This document shows positions 14,186-15,994 of a stretch of DNA of 15,994 bases, one piece after another. Location of the stretch: assembly GCA_041686915.1 (NCBI GenBank), contig JAWLDB010000043.1, positions 1-15,994 of the forward strand, given 5' to 3'. The notes beneath the pieces are model-generated. The model did not search any database, was not told where the DNA came from, and saw only the letters and a list, made by a program, of their open reading frames with translations. The DNA comes from JAWLDB01 sp041686915. GTDB lineage: Bacteria > Bacillota > UBA994 > UBA5500. The position numbers were made by a program, and so were the translations under genes. Positions within the stretch are counted from its first letter, which is position 1; the number at the start of each line of letters is the position of its first letter.

Positions 14186-14214
14186 TTATTGTGCGGAAGG
14201 GAGACTAGTAAAAG

Positions 14215-14637
14215 ATGTCTAAGAAGTTTCGCATCACCGTTAACGGTGAGAGCTATGAGGTAGAAGTAGAAGATCTAGGCGGGGAGGTGCCTGTCCGCCG
14301 TCCAGCCGCTCCTGCTCAGGCAGCAGTGCCGGCTCCCGCAGTCAGTATTCCCCAACCCAAGGTACAGCCTGTTCAGCCAGCAGCTCAGCCGGCTGCGCCG
14401 GCCGCCAAACCAGCTACTGCTGGTGCTGGTAGCGTAACCGCTCCCATGCCTGGAACAGTACTTGACATCAAGGTAAACGTCGGAGACACCGTTAAAGCCG
14501 GTGACACCGTCCTGATTCTCGAAGCCATGAAAATGGAGAACGAGATTTCGGCACCAGTAGCCGGCACTGTCAAGAATATCCATGTGAGCAAGGGAGCTTC
14601 TGTCAACCCGGGTGAAGTTCTAATCAGCATTGGTTAA
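14215..14637 (+). CDS. mmdC: methylmalonyl-CoA decarboxylase, gamma subunit (biotin carrier)
   Basis: This is a 140-residue biotin carboxyl carrier. It has a short N-terminal domain (1-25, FRITVNGESYEVEVE), a Pro/Ala-rich flexible linker (about 26-70) and a biotinyl domain (72-140) with the EAMKMENE motif, in which K106 is the biotinylation site. It shuttles CO2 from MmdA in the cytosol to the membrane subunit MmdB, where decarboxylation drives Na+ export. GAAGGGAG lies 11 bases before ATG 14215, slightly far. mmdB follows after 22 bases. Confidence 0.95.
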   Translation: MSKKFRITVNGESYEVEVEDLGGEVPVRRPAAPAQAAVPAPAVSIPQPKVQPVQPAAQPAAPAAKPATAGAGSVTAPMPGTVLDIKVNVGDTVKAGDTVLILEAMKMENEISAPVAGTVKNIHVSKGASVNPGEVLISIG

Positions 14638-14659
14638 GCCTCGAGAGGAGGACCTTTAG

Positions 14660-15994
14660 TTGGATATTCTACAAACTCTAGTTGAGTTCTGGCAAAGTAC
14701 CGGCTATGCCAACATAACTTTGCCACAACTTGTAATGATCACTGTAGCTTTGGGGCTTATCTATCTCGCAGTTGTGAAGAAATACGAGCCGCTGTTGCTG
14801 TTGCCGATTAGCTTTGGCATGCTATTGGCAAACTTACCGCTGGGTGGGTTGATGGCGGGTCCAACTACCCGTATTGATGGCCTGCTGCAGATACTCGAGC
14901 ACAAAGGTTTGCTTGATGCAGCTGCTGTTACTGCCATCCACAATGCTGGTGGCGAAGCTCTCAACATGCTGATAAGTGCCATTGGCCAGCTGAACCTGCT
15001 GGATGCCGGCACCATTGATGCTATCCTGTCAAGGGGACCGGCTGCCTTTGAGGCTCTTACAGCCGCTTTGGGCAACGCTAATGTCCTCTCTGCAGCTGAG
15101 CTGCAGCAGGTAGCCAACTTTGTTCCTGGCCCCGGTGGATTGTTGTACTACTTGTACCAAGGTGTTAAGCTTGGCATCTATCCGCCACTGATTTTCCTTG
15201 GTGTAGGTGCGATGACGGACTTCGGGCCACTTATTGCCAATCCGAAGACGTTCCTGCTAGGCGCAGCGGCTCAATTTGGTATCTTTTTCACCTATATTGT
15301 GGCTGCGGGATTCCTGCCATTTACGGCGCAGGAAGCTGGCGCAATCGGGATTATTGGAGGCGCTGATGGCCCGACAGCCATCTACACAACCATCAGGTTA
15401 GCGCCGCATTTATTGGCGGCCATTGCCGTAGCTGCATACTCCTATATGGCACTTGTGCCAATTATCCAGCCGCCGATCATGAGGTTCTTCACCACTAAGA
15501 AGGAGCGGGAGACAGTCATGGAGCAACTGCGGCCTGTTTCCAAGACAGAGCGCATGCTCTTCCCAATTCTGGTCACTTTATTGGTGGGGTTGTTGTTACC
15601 TCCGGCCGTTCCGCTGCTTGGTATGCTAATGTTGGGCAACCTGTTCCGCGAATCCGGAGTGGTTGAACGTTTGACCAAGACTTCCATGAACGAGCTGAAC
15701 AACGTCATCGTCATCTTCCTGGGAGTCACAGTAGGAGCTACTGCCAATGCAGAGAACTTCCTGCGTTGGCAGACTATTCAAATAATCGGCCTCGGACTTC
15801 TTGCCTTCGCAATTGGCACAGCCGCCGGCGTGTTGCTCGGCAAGCTGATGTACAAGCTGACCGGTGGTAAGGTTAATCCGCTGATAGGCTCGGCTGGTGT
15901 ATCGGCTGTACCGATGGCAGCTCGCGTATCTCAGGTCGAGGGGCGCAAGGCTAATCCGAACAACTATTTGCTGATGCATGCCATGGGTCCCAAC
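14660..15994 (+). CDS. mmdB: methylmalonyl-CoA decarboxylase, beta subunit (Na+ pump), 3' end cut by window
   Basis: The frame is open for 445 codons to the window edge. It encodes the OadB/MmdB/GcdB membrane subunit, which decarboxylates carboxybiotin and exports Na+. Visible signatures are KYEPLLLLPI near the N-terminus, FLGVGAMTDFGPLIANPKT, IGGADGPTAIY with the key aspartate D236, YMALVPIIQPPIMR and NPLIGSAGVSAVPMAARVS (406-424), the region carrying Na+-site residues. It ends at LLMHAMGPN, after which family members usually have only some 20-25 more residues. The start is TTG 14660, 7 bases after GAGAGGAGGA; no better ATG exists before the first membrane helix. A long variable segment (about 65-157) lies between the early helices. 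Confidence 0.94.
   Translation, partial: MDILQTLVEFWQSTGYANITLPQLVMITVALGLIYLAVVKKYEPLLLLPISFGMLLANLPLGGLMAGPTTRIDGLLQILEHKGLLDAAAVTAIHNAGGEALNMLISAIGQLNLLDAGTIDAILSRGPAAFEALTAALGNANVLSAAELQQVANFVPGPGGLLYYLYQGVKLGIYPPLIFLGVGAMTDFGPLIANPKTFLLGAAAQFGIFFTYIVAAGFLPFTAQEAGAIGIIGGADGPTAIYTTIRLAPHLLAAIAVAAYSYMALVPIIQPPIMRFFTTKKERETVMEQLRPVSKTERMLFPILVTLLVGLLLPPAVPLLGMLMLGNLFRESGVVERLTKTSMNELNNVIVIFLGVTVGATANAENFLRWQTIQIIGLGLLAFAIGTAAGVLLGKLMYKLTGGKVNPLIGSAGVSAVPMAARVSQVEGRKANPNNYLLMHAMGPN

Overview
The window looks like an anaerobic, endospore-forming Firmicute. It has spoVS, strong AGGAGG-type ribosome binding sites, many GTG/TTG starts, and only ferredoxin- or Na+-linked energy enzymes. The gene order of the decarboxylase (mmdA, mmdD, mmdC, mmdB) resembles Veillonella, so a spore-forming member of the Negativicutes is plausible. 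A Peptococcaceae-like clostridium cannot be excluded. All genes are on the + strand and the base composition is even across the window.

Layout. Positions 1-97 are the 3' end (domains V and VI) of a group II intron whose body lies outside the window. Positions 226-3347 hold a housekeeping/sporulation set: ymdB (cyclic-nucleotide phosphodiesterase), spoVS, an M19 membrane-type dipeptidase and a TrpH/YciV-like PHP phosphoesterase, closed by a clear terminator at 3331-3360. Positions 3478-8455 form a tightly packed cluster: a GntR-family regulator, the four subunits of a 2-oxoglutarate-type ferredoxin oxidoreductase (korDABC, the oorDABC order) and glutamate dehydrogenase, ending at a GC-rich hairpin. 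After a 304-base gap, positions 8760 to the right edge hold the methylmalonyl-CoA operon: mutase large and B12 subunits, the MeaB GTPase chaperone, the epimerase and the Na+-pumping methylmalonyl-CoA decarboxylase (mmdA, mmdD, mmdC, mmdB). The last gene is cut by the window end.

Together, the 3478-15994 genes spell out a continuous route: glutamate to 2-oxoglutarate (Gdh), to succinyl-CoA plus CO2 and reduced ferredoxin (Kor), to (R)-methylmalonyl-CoA (Mcm, kept active by MeaB), to the (S) epimer (epimerase), to propionyl-CoA plus CO2 with Na+ export (Mmd). This is the chemistry expected of glutamate-fermenting or syntrophic glutamate-oxidising, propionate-forming anaerobes. The final CoA-transfer step to propionate is not in the window.

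The main non-coding observation is that four intergenic regions contain a bipartite element matching the Bacillus sigma-H consensus (RNAGGAWWW, 11-12 bases, RNNGAATWW). They lie before ymdB, before spoVS, before the gntR-kor-gdh cluster and before the mutase operon. The mutase copy is followed at its predicted start site by a TGTATACA palindrome and, in the leader, by a 16-pair hairpin that could form a pseudoknot.
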